Origin: Buchnera aphidicola (Chaitophorus viminalis)
GTDB lineage: Bacteria > Pseudomonadota > Gammaproteobacteria > Enterobacterales > Enterobacteriaceae
Length of the DNA stretch: 64,000 nucleotides
Direction: 5' to 3'
Assembly: GCF_026122795.1 (NCBI RefSeq)
Contig: NZ_JAIWQV010000003.1
Span: 1 to 64,000, forward strand
In this document: in pieces, positions 8,407 to 17,841 of the stretch
Position numbering within the stretch: the first letter of the stretch is position 1
How the letters are laid out: every line of letters begins with the position of its first letter
The notes under the pieces: model-generated
The model's database searches: none
Seen by the model: only the letters and a program-made list of their open reading frames with translations
What the model was told of the DNA's origin: nothing
Position numbers and translations under genes: made by a program

Positions 8407-10152
8407 TTACATAGATTTTGTAACTTTAATACCTAAAATTTTTAATCCTATTTTTAAAATTTTAGAAATTATATAGGAAATTTTTAATCTAGTTATGCAT
8501 TTTTTTTTATTTTTTGTATTAAGTATATTATATTTTTCATAAAAAGAAGAATATTGAGATGAAAGTTCATAAATATAATTACATATTAAATGAGGTTCTC
8601 CTTTTTTAACTGATTGAGATAAAATTTCTTTAAATTGTAATATTTTTATACATAATAATGTTTCAGAATTATTATAAATTTTAAAAGAATTATTTAATTT
8701 AATTAAATTTTTATGATCTTTTTTTAAAATAGACATAATTCTAGTATAAGTATACTGTATGTAAAGTGATGTATTACCTTCAAAAGACAGAATATTCTTC
8801 CAATTAAATACATAATTAGTAATTCTATTTTTAGATAAATCAAAATATTTTAATGCTCCTATACCGATTGTTTTAGATAATTGAAGCAATTTTTTTTTTT
8901 TAATTTGATTATTTTTTTTTAATATGATTTTTTTTGCTCGAATTATAGATTCTTGAATTAAATTAGATAATTTAATTGTGTTTCCAGAACGTGTTTGAAA
9001 AGGTTTATTTTGTTTATTAAGCATTATTCCAAATATATTATGTTTAATTTTGACTTTTTTGGATATATATCCAGCAATTTTTGAAATTTTATATACTTGT
9101 TTTAAATGTTGTTTTTGACGTGAATCAACATAATATAATATTATATTAGCTTTTAGTATTTGATATCTATATTTCATACATGCAATATCAATTGCTGAAT
9201 ATAAAAAAGATCCATTTTTTTTTAAAATAACTCCCATAGATTTTCCTTGTCTATTTTTTATATTTTTTAAAAGAACAATAATTTTTTGATCTTTTTCAAC
9301 AGCAATTTTTTTTTTTATTAAATCTTTCATAATATTTGGTAACATTTTTTTATAAAAACTTTCTCCAATAATATGTTTATTTTTTAAAGTAATATTTAAG
9401 AGTTTATAAATTTTTTTATTTTCTTTGATATTTAATTTAATAATTTTTTTCCATATTTTATAACAATATTTATCATTTTGTTGTAATTTAGCAGTATATT
9501 TTTCAGTTTTTTTTAAAAATTTTTTATTTTTTAAAGAAATTTTTTTAGCTTGACAATATATTTTTTCTATTCTTTCAATAGATAATTTTTTAATATTAGA
9601 TAATTTTTCTTTTTTAATAATTTTTAAATAAGCAATTATCATTCCAAATTGTGTACCCCAATCTCCAATATGATTACAACGTATAACATTATGTCCATAA
9701 AATTCCATAATACGTGCAGTAGAATCTCCTATAATTGTTGATCTTAAATGTCCTACATGCATTGATTTAGCCATATTTGGAGAAGAATAATCAATTACTA
9801 CATTTTTTCTTTTTTTTGTACAATATTTAAAATTTTTTTTAATTTTATTAAAAAAAAATTTTTTTATAGTTGTTTCTATCCATAAAGAACTAAGAAAAAT
9901 ATTTACAAAGCATGGTTTAGAAAAATTTATTTTTTTAATCATATATTTAGAATTTATATTTTTGATAATTTTTTGAGATACAATTTTTGGATCAATTTTG
10001 TTTATATTAGAGATACTATATAAATTATTTAATTGATAATGCCCATTTTTATCATTCTTATTTTTTTGAATTATTATTTTTTGGTTTATTTTAATCTTGC
10101 TTTTTATAAGACTTTTTTTAATTTTTTTTTTTAATATTGATGATATTTTCAT
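8407..10152 (-). CDS. argS: Arginyl-tRNA synthetase
   Basis: Class I synthetase charging tRNA-Arg, full length (581 aa; E. coli 577). The N-terminal additional domain is followed by the nucleotide-binding site with a HIGH-type motif in NMAKSMHVGHLRSTIIGD, then GDWGTQFGM. KPFQTRSGNTIKL occupies the place of the KMSKS loop, which is normally non-canonical in ArgRS. The C-terminal all-helical domain (SLYIQYTYTRIMSI onward) binds the tRNA. It is transcribed divergently from the 16S unit, with both promoters sharing 10153-10245. In E. coli the flagellar export genes flhBA adjoin argS; they are absent here. Confidence 0.96.
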   Translation of the reverse strand: MKISSILKKKIKKSLIKSKIKINQKIIIQKNKNDKNGHYQLNNLYSISNINKIDPKIVSQKIIKNINSKYMIKKINFSKPCFVNIFLSSLWIETTIKKFFFNKIKKNFKYCTKKRKNVVIDYSSPNMAKSMHVGHLRSTIIGDSTARIMEFYGHNVIRCNHIGDWGTQFGMIIAYLKIIKKEKLSNIKKLSIERIEKIYCQAKKISLKNKKFLKKTEKYTAKLQQNDKYCYKIWKKIIKLNIKENKKIYKLLNITLKNKHIIGESFYKKMLPNIMKDLIKKKIAVEKDQKIIVLLKNIKNRQGKSMGVILKKNGSFLYSAIDIACMKYRYQILKANIILYYVDSRQKQHLKQVYKISKIAGYISKKVKIKHNIFGIMLNKQNKPFQTRSGNTIKLSNLIQESIIRAKKIILKKNNQIKKKKLLQLSKTIGIGALKYFDLSKNRITNYVFNWKNILSFEGNTSLYIQYTYTRIMSILKKDHKNLIKLNNSFKIYNNSETLLCIKILQFKEILSQSVKKGEPHLICNYIYELSSQYSSFYEKYNILNTKNKKKCITRLKISYIISKILKIGLKILGIKVTKSM

Positions 10153-10244
10153 TTTTTATCCTTTTTTTTTAATATTATTATTTTTTTAAAAATTTATATA
10201 TATTATATATTTTTATAAAAATTTTTAATAATTCAAAAATATAT

Positions 10245-10273
10245 TTGACAAAAATATAAATATATTATATTAT
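10245..10273 (+). promoter_or_regulatory. Promoter of the 16S rRNA unit
   Basis: A consensus -35 box TTGACA at 10245-10250 and a -10 box TATTAT at 10268-10273 (5 of 6 to TATAAT) are separated by 17 bp. Initiation would be near 10280, giving a leader of about 118 nt before the mature 16S. This is the clearest sigma-70 promoter I see in the window. Confidence 0.75.
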
Positions 10274-10294
10274 TAAAAAACTTTAGTTATTAAC

Positions 10295-10306
10295 GTTCTT
10301 TAACAA
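10295..10306 (+). promoter_or_regulatory. boxA rRNA antitermination element
   Basis: GTTCTTTAACAA in the 16S leader matches the E. coli rrn boxA core (GCTCTTTAACAA) with one change. boxA RNA recruits NusB-S10 and, with SuhB and other Nus factors, makes RNA polymerase resistant to termination. It lies just before the processing stem, as in E. coli. The suhB gene is at 36.1 kb. Confidence 0.75.
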
Positions 10307-10307
10307 G

Positions 10308-10331
10308 ATATCAGAAAATCTGTGTGGGCAC
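10308..10331 (+). promoter_or_regulatory. 5' arm of the 16S precursor RNase III stem
   Basis: This 24-nt stretch, ending GTGTGGGCAC, is complementary at 23 of 24 positions to 11978-12001 beyond the 16S 3' end. It matches the E. coli leader segment that forms the long pre-16S stem cut by RNase III. The rnc gene is at 17.8 kb. Confidence 0.8.
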
Positions 10332-10397
10332 ATAAAAATTTAAGTGCAAAAATTATTTATTACACAGTTATTGAATTTATTTAATTCAAATTTTTAA

Positions 10398-11954
<1,557 letters not shown>

Positions 11955-11959
11955 AAAGT

Positions 11960-11980
11960 CACTTTAAAAATTTTAAAGTG
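11960..11980 (+). repeat. 21-nt perfect palindrome just after 16S
   Basis: CACTTTAAAA and TTTTAAAGTG flank a single central A, beginning 5 nt after the mature 16S end. The last three bases are also the start of the 3' arm of the RNase III stem, so the two pairings compete. It may be an extension of the processing structure. Confidence 0.45.
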
Positions 11981-12001
11981 CCCACACAAATTTTCTGATA
12001 T
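11978..12001 (+). promoter_or_regulatory. 3' arm of the 16S precursor RNase III stem
   Basis: Begins GTGCCCACACAAATTTTCTG and pairs with 10308-10331, with a single C-A mismatch in 24 positions. Together they would bring the two ends of pre-16S RNA together for cleavage. Confidence 0.8.
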
Positions 12002-12011
12002 TAATTATTAA

Positions 12012-12086
12012 AGGCTTGTAGCTCAGTTTGGTTAGAGCACACCCCTGATAAGGGTGAGGTCGGTGGTTCAAGTCCACTCAGGCCTA
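12012..12086 (+). tRNA. tRNA-Ile (anticodon GAT)
   Basis: Cloverleaf very close to E. coli tRNA-Ile(GAT). The acceptor AGGCTTG pairs with the 3' side before discriminator A, the D-arm is GCTCAG...GAGC, the anticodon loop CTGATAA has anticodon GAT, and the T-arm contains GGTTCAAGTCC. The D-loop is one base longer than in E. coli. CCA is not encoded (TTA follows the discriminator), so it must be added. It was originally a 16S-23S spacer tRNA. Confidence 0.97.
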
Positions 12087-12141
12087 TTAAACACCTTTAT
12101 CTTCAGTAAAAAAATTTAATATTTTTAATATCTGTATAAAA

Positions 12142-12214
12142 GGGGCTATAGCTCAGCAGGGAGAGCGCCTGCTTTGCACGCAGGAGGTCAGCGGTTCGAT
12201 CCCGCTTAGCTCCA
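12142..12214 (+). tRNA. tRNA-Ala (anticodon TGC)
   Basis: Near-identical to E. coli tRNA-Ala(TGC): acceptor GGGGCTA, D-arm GCTCAGCAGGGAGAGC, anticodon loop TTTGCAC, T-arm GCGGTTCGATCCCGC. CCA is not encoded. Its last base (12214) directly abuts the stop codon of the convergent gloB, which begins at 12215, so no spacer remains for a terminator. Confidence 0.97.
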
Positions 12215-12973
12215 TTAAAATTCATCTTTTATTTTTCTTAAATTGCAAAAATATTCTATTTCATTTTCTGATTTATACCAATAATTAATAGCTTCTTTGA
12301 TTTTTTTTTCTTTAATTCTTAAAAAAATATTTATTTTTTTTTCAAAATTTAAGTTATTATAATTTTTTTGAAATTTATAATTTTTATTAAAAAAAAATAA
12401 ATAATCTTGAATTAAAATATCTTTTTTTAAAAATTTATGTGCAAAATTTAAATTAGATAATGTATATTCATGTGAATTAAAAAAAAATGTTTTATTTGGA
12501 AGATTTATAATTTTTTTTAAAGAATAATATAAATTTACTGTATTTCCTCCATTTAAAGTATTTCCACATCCTCCAGAAAATAAAATATCTCCACAAAAAA
12601 GATATGGATAAATAAAATAAGATATATCATTATTAGTATGTCCAGGTGTTGAAAAAATTGTAAATATTTTATTAAATATTATAATTTTTTTAATATGAGA
12701 TATAATTATTTGATTTTTTTTATTTATTTTTTTAATTTTTTTAGGTGTAATAATTAAAATTTTTGAATAAAATTGAATAATTTTAAATAAACCATTTATA
12801 TGATCATCATGTAAATGTGTAATAAAAATAAAAATAGGCTTTAAATTATATTTTTTTAATTTATATATTATTGGATCTGCTAATCCTGGATCAATGATAA
12901 TACATTCATTTTTTTTATATAATATCCATACTATATTATTTTCTAAAATTTTAATACCTTTAATTTGAATCAT
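12215..12973 (-). CDS. gloB: Hydroxyacylglutathione hydrolase (glyoxalase II)
   Basis: Metallo-beta-lactamase-fold enzyme hydrolysing S-lactoylglutathione, the second step of methylglyoxal detoxification (252 aa; E. coli 251). The zinc motif THLHDDH (His53, His55, Asp57, His58) is intact, followed by STPGHTNNDISYF and LFCGDILFSGGCG, plus a C-terminal His in NSHEYTLSNLNFA. The stop codon abuts tRNA-Ala, so transcripts from the rRNA promoter must read into this gene in antisense. rnhA lies 15 bp upstream on the same strand and the two are probably cotranscribed. Confidence 0.94.
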   Translation of the reverse strand: MIQIKGIKILENNIVWILYKKNECIIIDPGLADPIIYKLKKYNLKPIFIFITHLHDDHINGLFKIIQFYSKILIITPKKIKKINKKNQIIISHIKKIIIFNKIFTIFSTPGHTNNDISYFIYPYLFCGDILFSGGCGNTLNGGNTVNLYYSLKKIINLPNKTFFFNSHEYTLSNLNFAHKFLKKDILIQDYLFFFNKNYKFQKNYNNLNFEKKINIFLRIKEKKIKEAINYWYKSENEIEYFCNLRKIKDEF

Positions 12974-12988
12974 TTTCTTTATACCATA

Positions 12989-13459
12989 TTATTTAGTAAG
13001 TAAATATCCATAATCTTTTTTATTTGGGTATTTTGCGGATTTTTTAGCTTCTATATCACATTCTTCATTTTCTTTTTGTCCTGAATGACTTTTAATCCAA
13101 GACCATTTTACTTTGATATGTTTTTCTACCATTTTGTTTAATCTTTTCCATAAATCAATATTTTTAACTTTTTTTTTATTTTGTGTAATCCAATTATTTT
13201 TTTTCCAATTATTAATCCATTTTGTAATACCATTTTTTACATATTTGCTATCTGTATGAATGTGAATATAAGAAGAAATTTTTACTTTTTCTAATCCAAT
13301 AATTACACTTATTAATTCCATTCTATTATTAGTAGTTAATATAAAACCTTTACTAAATTTTTTAATAATATTTTTATATTTTATAATAGTACAAAAACCT
13401 CCTGGACCTGGATTACCTAAACATGAACCATCAGTAAAAATTTTAATAATTTTTTTCAT
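12989..13459 (-). CDS. rnhA: Ribonuclease HI
   Basis: Degrades the RNA strand of RNA-DNA hybrids, removing primers and R-loops. Length 156 aa matches the E. coli enzyme (155). The carboxylates are visible: Asp in IFTDGSCLGNPGPGG, Glu in NRMELISVI, Asp in HTDSKYVKNGI, with the later His/Asp region WSWIKSHSGQKENEECD. Divergent from dnaQ across a 45-bp gap, as in E. coli where rnhA and dnaQ are also divergent. gloB follows on the same strand. Confidence 0.96.
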   Translation of the reverse strand: MKKIIKIFTDGSCLGNPGPGGFCTIIKYKNIIKKFSKGFILTTNNRMELISVIIGLEKVKISSYIHIHTDSKYVKNGITKWINNWKKNNWITQNKKKVKNIDLWKRLNKMVEKHIKVKWSWIKSHSGQKENEECDIEAKKSAKYPNKKDYGYLLTK

Positions 13460-13504
13460 TTTTAAATTTTACTCTTTTTTTTATTTTAATATAAAATTAT
13501 TTTT

Positions 13505-14227
13505 ATGAATATATATAATCGTCAAATTGTTTTAGATACTGAAACTACTGGAATAAATTCTAATGGAAAAGTATACTTAAATCATCGTATTATTGAAATT
13601 GGAGCAATTGAAATTATTAATCGTCGTATTACCAAAAATTTTTTTCATGTGTATCTTAATCCGAATAGATTAATAGATAAAGAAGCTTATAAAATTCACG
13701 GAATATCAGATAAATTTTTATTAGATAAACCAACTTTTTCTGATATTTATAAAAATTTTATCCAGTATATAAAAAATTCTCAACTAATTATTCATAATTC
13801 TAAATTTGATTTAAGTTTTTTAAATTATGAATTAAAATTATTAAATAAGAATATACCAGAAATATTAAATTATTGTACTGTCTTAGATACTTTAAAGTTA
13901 TCTAGGAAAATTTTTCCTGGAAAAAAAAATAGTTTAGAAGCTTTATGTAAACGTTATAAAATAAATTATCATAGAAAATTACATAGTGCTATTTTAGATG
14001 CAAAATTATTAGCTAAAGTATATTTATTAATGACTTCTCATCAAAAATCTTTTTTTTCTATTAATAATTCTAATGATTTAATTTCTAATGATAATATTAG
14101 TTCTATATCACATCAAAAAAATATTATATTATATGCCACTCAAGAAGAAAATTATATGCATTTAAAATATTTAAAAAATATGAAGAAAAATGGAAATTGT
14201 TTATGGATGAAAAATTTAAATAAATAA
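13505..14227 (+). CDS. dnaQ: DNA polymerase III epsilon subunit (3'-5' proofreading exonuclease)
   Basis: Proofreading subunit bound to DnaE (240 aa; E. coli 243). DEDDh exonuclease motifs: DTETTG (Asp11, Glu13), QLIIHNSKFDLSFLN, and HSAILDAKLLAKVYL with the catalytic His and Asp. The C-terminal alpha-binding segment persists, ending NGNCLWMKNLNK like the E. coli GSCLWRA end. The E. coli clamp motif (QTSMAF) corresponds to QKSFFS here, so clamp contact may be weaker. tRNA-Asp follows 57 bp downstream. Confidence 0.95.
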   Translation: MNIYNRQIVLDTETTGINSNGKVYLNHRIIEIGAIEIINRRITKNFFHVYLNPNRLIDKEAYKIHGISDKFLLDKPTFSDIYKNFIQYIKNSQLIIHNSKFDLSFLNYELKLLNKNIPEILNYCTVLDTLKLSRKIFPGKKNSLEALCKRYKINYHRKLHSAILDAKLLAKVYLLMTSHQKSFFSINNSNDLISNDNISSISHQKNIILYATQEENYMHLKYLKNMKKNGNCLWMKNLNK

Positions 14228-14284
14228 AATATTGTTTTTTTATAAAATTATAGTATAATTAATTAAATTATTTTATTTTTAATT

Positions 14285-14358
14285 GGTGCGGTAGTTCAGT
14301 TGGTTAGAATATCGGCCTGTCACGCCGGAGGTCACGGGTTCAAGTCCCGTCCGCACCG
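14285..14358 (+). tRNA. tRNA-Asp (anticodon GTC)
   Basis: Acceptor GGTGCGG pairs with CCGCACC before discriminator G. The D-arm GTTCAGTTGGTTAGAAT, anticodon loop CTGTCAC (anticodon GTC) and T-arm CGGGTTCAAGTCCCG closely follow E. coli tRNA-Asp. CCA is not encoded (AAA follows). Confidence 0.97.
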
Positions 14359-14941
14359 AAAAATATTTTAAAATACGATAAATATTATATATTTGATTAA
14401 AATTTTTGTTATGAATACTAAAATTTAAAAATATTTTGATAACATTAAATAATAAATTTTTTTTAAAAATATTTATATTGATATTTTATTTTTTTAAATA
14501 AATTTTATAAATAAATATTTTATTATTAAAAATATTTTAAAAATAAAAAAATTTTTTGTTAAATTATAGTTGTTTTTTCTTAAATTACATTAAATGTTTA
14601 ATTATTTTTATATATTAATTTTTAACTAAATATAACATATAAACATAAATTTAATAAGATATTGTAACATTAAAAAATTTTTTGTAGTAGTTATTCCTAA
14701 AAAATGAACTTATAAAATATATTAAAATTTTTATATAAAATTATTTTTTATATAATTTAAAGTTATAAAAATATATTTTTTAATTAATTTTTTATTTAAA
14801 AAATTTTTATTAAAAAATTTCATATTTAATTTATTTTTATAAAAATAAGATTATAAAAAATTTTAAATATTGAAATTATTTTATACGATTTATAAAATAT
14901 TTTATATCTTTTATTGTTAATATTTATAATAAGGAAATTGT
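14359..14941. other. 583-bp AT-rich spacer without a recognisable gene
   Basis: The longest gene-free stretch in the window, between tRNA-Asp and grpE. It has stops in all frames and no stretch that reads as a decayed protein I recognise. A ribosome binding site (AAGGA near 14931) precedes grpE. It is probably the residue of one or more deleted genes, though this is inference. Confidence 0.6.
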
Positions 14942-15454
14942 ATGAATTTAAAAAAAAAAAATAAAAATTTAGAAAACGTAAAAAAAAATAAAATTTCTAT
15001 TATTAAATTAAAACTAAAAAAAAAAAAATTAAAAAAGAAATTATTAGATATTAAAAATAAAAATAAATTTTTACTAAAAAATTTTAATATAAGAATATAT
15101 AAAAAATTAGAATCAGCATATAAATATTCTTTAGAAAAAATTATTATTTCTATATTACCTATATTAGATAGTTTGGAAATAGCATGTAAATCTATTCAAA
15201 ATTTTGTAGAATATCGTGAAATATATAAAAAATTATTAAAAAATAATAATTTTTTTATAGATATATTGTTAAAAAATAATGTTAAAATTATTAAACAAAA
15301 CAATGTCTTATTTGATCCTTCTGTTCATCAAGCAATGTTTTTAGTAAATTCTAAAAAAATAAAAGAAAATTATGTAGTAGAAGTACTTCAAAAAGGTTAT
15401 ATGCTACATGATCGTTTATTAAGAGCAGCTATGGTTTCTGTTTCTAAAAATTAA
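14942..15454 (+). CDS. grpE: Nucleotide exchange factor GrpE
   Basis: Dimeric co-chaperone that releases ADP from DnaK (170 aa; E. coli 197). A Lys-rich N-terminal coiled-coil region (residues 1-75) is followed by the GrpE core: SILPILDSLEIACKSI, then the C-terminal beta domain with FDPSVHQAMF and VVEVLQKGYMLHDRLLRAAM, the conserved DnaK-contact signature. The disordered N-terminus of E. coli GrpE is shortened. A good AAGGAAA ribosome binding site precedes the ATG. In E. coli, nadK, recN, bamE and others separate this locus from smpB; they are gone here. Confidence 0.93.
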   Translation: MNLKKKNKNLENVKKNKISIIKLKLKKKKLKKKLLDIKNKNKFLLKNFNIRIYKKLESAYKYSLEKIIISILPILDSLEIACKSIQNFVEYREIYKKLLKNNNFFIDILLKNNVKIIKQNNVLFDPSVHQAMFLVNSKKIKENYVVEVLQKGYMLHDRLLRAAMVSVSKN

Positions 15455-15581
15455 ATATGAATGAATAAATTGTTTTTAAATATTAAATTTTTTTATTTAA
15501 ATTTTATAATAAATACATATTTAAAGATTATTTTTTAATTATAATTTTAATATTTTATAACATAAAAAATTCTTTTTTCAA

Positions 15582-16058
15582 ATGATTAAAAAAAAAAATA
15601 AATCCAATATATTATTTAATAAAAAAGTTAAATTTAATTTTTTTATTAAAAAAAAATTTATTGCTGGTATTGTATTACATGGATGGGAAGTAAAATCTAT
15701 ACGTCAAGGAAAAATTAATATTAATAATAGTTACGTAGTATTACGTTCAAATGAAATATTTTTATTAAATTGTGATATACAACCTTTACAGACATCGAAT
15801 TTTTTTAAAAATAATTCTGTAAAAAATCATAGAAATATAAAATTATTGCTGTTAAAAAAAGAAATAAATTTTATATCCCAACAAATAAATAAATATAAAT
15901 ACACTATTGTTCCTATTTCTCTTTTTTGGAAAAAATCTTTTTGTAAATTAGAAATTGGTTTAGTTATAGGAAAAAGTCTTTATGATAAAAGACAATCTAA
16001 AAAAAATAAAATTTTAAAAAGAGAATTATCAAAGACTTTTAAACGTTTTCAATGTTAG
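15582..16058 (+). CDS. smpB: SsrA-binding protein SmpB
   Basis: Partner of tmRNA in rescuing stalled ribosomes (158 aa; E. coli 160). The oligonucleotide-binding barrel shows NKKVKFNFFIKKKFIAGIVL, then GWEVKSIRQGKININNSYV, RNIKLLLLKKEI and the late GKSLYDKRQSKKNK segment. The basic C-terminal tail that enters the mRNA channel is kept (LKRELSKTFKRFQC). It overlaps the start of tadA by 7 nt. The ssrA gene itself is not in this window. Confidence 0.94.
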   Translation: MIKKKNKSNILFNKKVKFNFFIKKKFIAGIVLHGWEVKSIRQGKININNSYVVLRSNEIFLLNCDIQPLQTSNFFKNNSVKNHRNIKLLLLKKEINFISQQINKYKYTIVPISLFWKKSFCKLEIGLVIGKSLYDKRQSKKNKILKRELSKTFKRFQC

Positions 16059-16549
16059 TTTTAAAAAAAAATTATAAATTTACAGTGAATATAAAAAATT
16101 ATAATATAAATACTTATTGGATGAATGTAGCTTTATTTTTAGCTAAAATTTCTTATAATAAAGGAGAAGTTCCTGTGGGAGCTGTATTAGTTAATTCAAA
16201 TAAAGTGATAGGTATAGGATGGAATAATTCTATTAAAAAAAATGATCCTACAGCTCATGCAGAAATTATTGCGTTAAGAAATGGAGGAAATTATTTAAAG
16301 AATTATAGATTACTAAATACTACTTTATATGTTACATTAGAACCTTGTATCATGTGTTTAGGAGCTATTTTGCATAGTAGAATTAAAACATTAATCATAG
16401 GAGCTGTTAGAGAAAATCATTTTAAAAATATTCTTTATGATACCAATTTTATTTATAATTCTAATGGATTTAAAATTAAAATCATAAAAAATATTTTAAA
16501 AGATCAATGTTCTAATTTAATAAAACAATTTTTTATTAATCAAAGATAA
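16052..16549 (+). CDS. tadA: tRNA-specific adenosine deaminase TadA
   Basis: Converts A34 to inosine in tRNA-Arg(ACG), allowing it to read CGN codons. The zinc deaminase signature is intact: His69-Ala-Glu71 in PTAHAEIIALRNGG and Cys99/Cys102 in EPCIMC. The N-terminus YWMNVALFLAK aligns with the E. coli start region, leaving about 15 extra residues from this ATG; a later start is possible. Overlap with smpB (ATGTTAG) suggests translational coupling. It converges with acpS, which ends 5 bp away. Confidence 0.93.
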   Translation: MLVLKKNYKFTVNIKNYNINTYWMNVALFLAKISYNKGEVPVGAVLVNSNKVIGIGWNNSIKKNDPTAHAEIIALRNGGNYLKNYRLLNTTLYVTLEPCIMCLGAILHSRIKTLIIGAVRENHFKNILYDTNFIYNSNGFKIKIIKNILKDQCSNLIKQFFINQR

Positions 16550-16554
16550 TAATA

Positions 16555-16935
16555 TTATGATTCTAAAATAACAATTGCTTGAGCATATTTTTTTTCATCT
16601 GTGAAACTAATATGTGATTTATTAATACCTAGTTTATTTTTTTTATATAATGCATGTTTTAGATAATTTATTCTTAATTGTTTTTTTTGATTATAATAAA
16701 TTTCAATATTTTTAAATGATATTTTATTTTGTATTCCTGTACCTAAAGCTTTACATGTAGCTTCTTTAATAACAAAACTTCTTGTTAAAAACTTTATTTT
16801 TCTGATGCTTTGATTATAAAAAAAAAATTCTTTTTTTGATAAAATTTTTTTTAAAAAATTTTCTTTATATAAATTAAATATTTTTTTTATTCTATTAATT
16901 CTTAATATATCAATTCCAATTCCTATAATTTTCAT
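16555..16935 (-). CDS. acpS: Holo-[acyl-carrier-protein] synthase
   Basis: Transfers 4'-phosphopantetheine from CoA to apo-ACP, needed by FabZ and FabI in the same window. 126 aa, as in E. coli. The two magnesium ligands are visible: Asp9 in GIGIDILRINRI and Glu58 in FVIKEATCKALGTG; the C-terminal HISFTDEKKYAQAIVI matches the family. In E. coli acpS lies in the order lepA-lepB-rnc-era-recO-pdxJ-acpS; recO and pdxJ are missing here and era is only 48 bp away. Confidence 0.94.
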   Translation of the reverse strand: MKIIGIGIDILRINRIKKIFNLYKENFLKKILSKKEFFFYNQSIRKIKFLTRSFVIKEATCKALGTGIQNKISFKNIEIYYNQKKQLRINYLKHALYKKNKLGINKSHISFTDEKKYAQAIVILES

Positions 16936-16983
16936 TTTATTTTTAAATATTTTATATTTTAATTATTATTAATTTTTATATAA

Positions 16984-17841
16984 TTAGTTATTTTTTAATA
17001 TTTTAATCCATATAAAAAGATGAATTTTAGTATTTAAAATTTTTTCTAATTTTACTTTAGATATCATACTAAATAATTTTATTTTTGTGCCATTTTTTCC
17101 AATAAAAATTTTTTTTTGTCTAACATTTAATACAAAAATTTCAGAATTAATAATCATTTCTTTTCGAATATTTTTTTGAATTGATTTAATTTTTATTTTA
17201 GATGAATATGGTAATTCATCTCCAAAATATCTCATTATTGTTTCTCTAATTATTTCATATATTTGAAATTTTAAAGAATAATTATTATTTATATTTTTAT
17301 GAAACAAATGTTTTTGAATAGGTATTTTTTTTTTGATGATTTTTTCTAAAATTTTTATATTATCTCCTGTTTTTGATGATACAGGTATTATTTTTGTTTG
17401 AGAAAATTTTTTATGAATGTATTCAATAAATGGTAATATTTTGTTTTTTTTTTTTATTTTATCTATCTTATTTATAACAATTAAATTTGGAATATTTTTT
17501 TTATTAATTAAATTTAATAAAATATTATAATTTTTATTCCAAATAATTGTGTCAATCACTAAAATTATTAATTTTAAATTTTTTAAAGAGTAATGATTTA
17601 ATTTTAAATCTTTAGTAAAATTTAAATTTTTTTGTTTTTTAAATCCTGGTGTATCAATATATATAAATTGATAATTTTTAATTGTTTTAATTCCTAAAAT
17701 ATTTCTTTGAGTAGTGTTTTTTTTTCTAGAAGTAATAGAAATTTTTTTTCCAATTAATTTATTCATTAAACTAGATTTTCCAGAATTTTGATTACCTATA
17801 ATTGCTATTTTTCCACAATATTGATTTTTTATTTTTTTCAC
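16984..17841 (-). CDS. era: GTPase Era
   Basis: Essential GTPase that binds the 3' end of 16S rRNA and helps 30S assembly (285 aa; E. coli 301). G1 GNQNSGKSS (16-24), G3 DTPGF, G4 NKID and G5-like SSKTG are present; the C-terminal KH domain carries [15 protein letters not shown]. The ATG lies inside the end of rnc, giving a 4-nt overlap and probable translational coupling, as in E. coli. Sequence is more diverged and Lys/Ile-rich than the adjacent rnc. Confidence 0.96.
   Translation of the reverse strand: MKKIKNQYCGKIAIIGNQNSGKSSLMNKLIGKKISITSRKKNTTQRNILGIKTIKNYQFIYIDTPGFKKQKNLNFTKDLKLNHYSLKNLKLIILVIDTIIWNKNYNILLNLINKKNIPNLIVINKIDKIKKKNKILPFIEYIHKKFSQTKIIPVSSKTGDNIKILEKIIKKKIPIQKHLFHKNINNNYSLKFQIYEIIRETIMRYFGDELPYSSKIKIKSIQKNIRKEMIINSEIFVLNVRQKKIFIGKNGTKIKLFSMISKVKLEKILNTKIHLFIWIKILKNN

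Noticed and set aside
14869-14894. ATTGAAA followed by ATTTATA as a possible heat-shock (sigma-32) promoter for grpE
   Set aside because: The spacing is too short and the -10 element lacks the C-rich consensus; such matches are expected by chance in this AT content.
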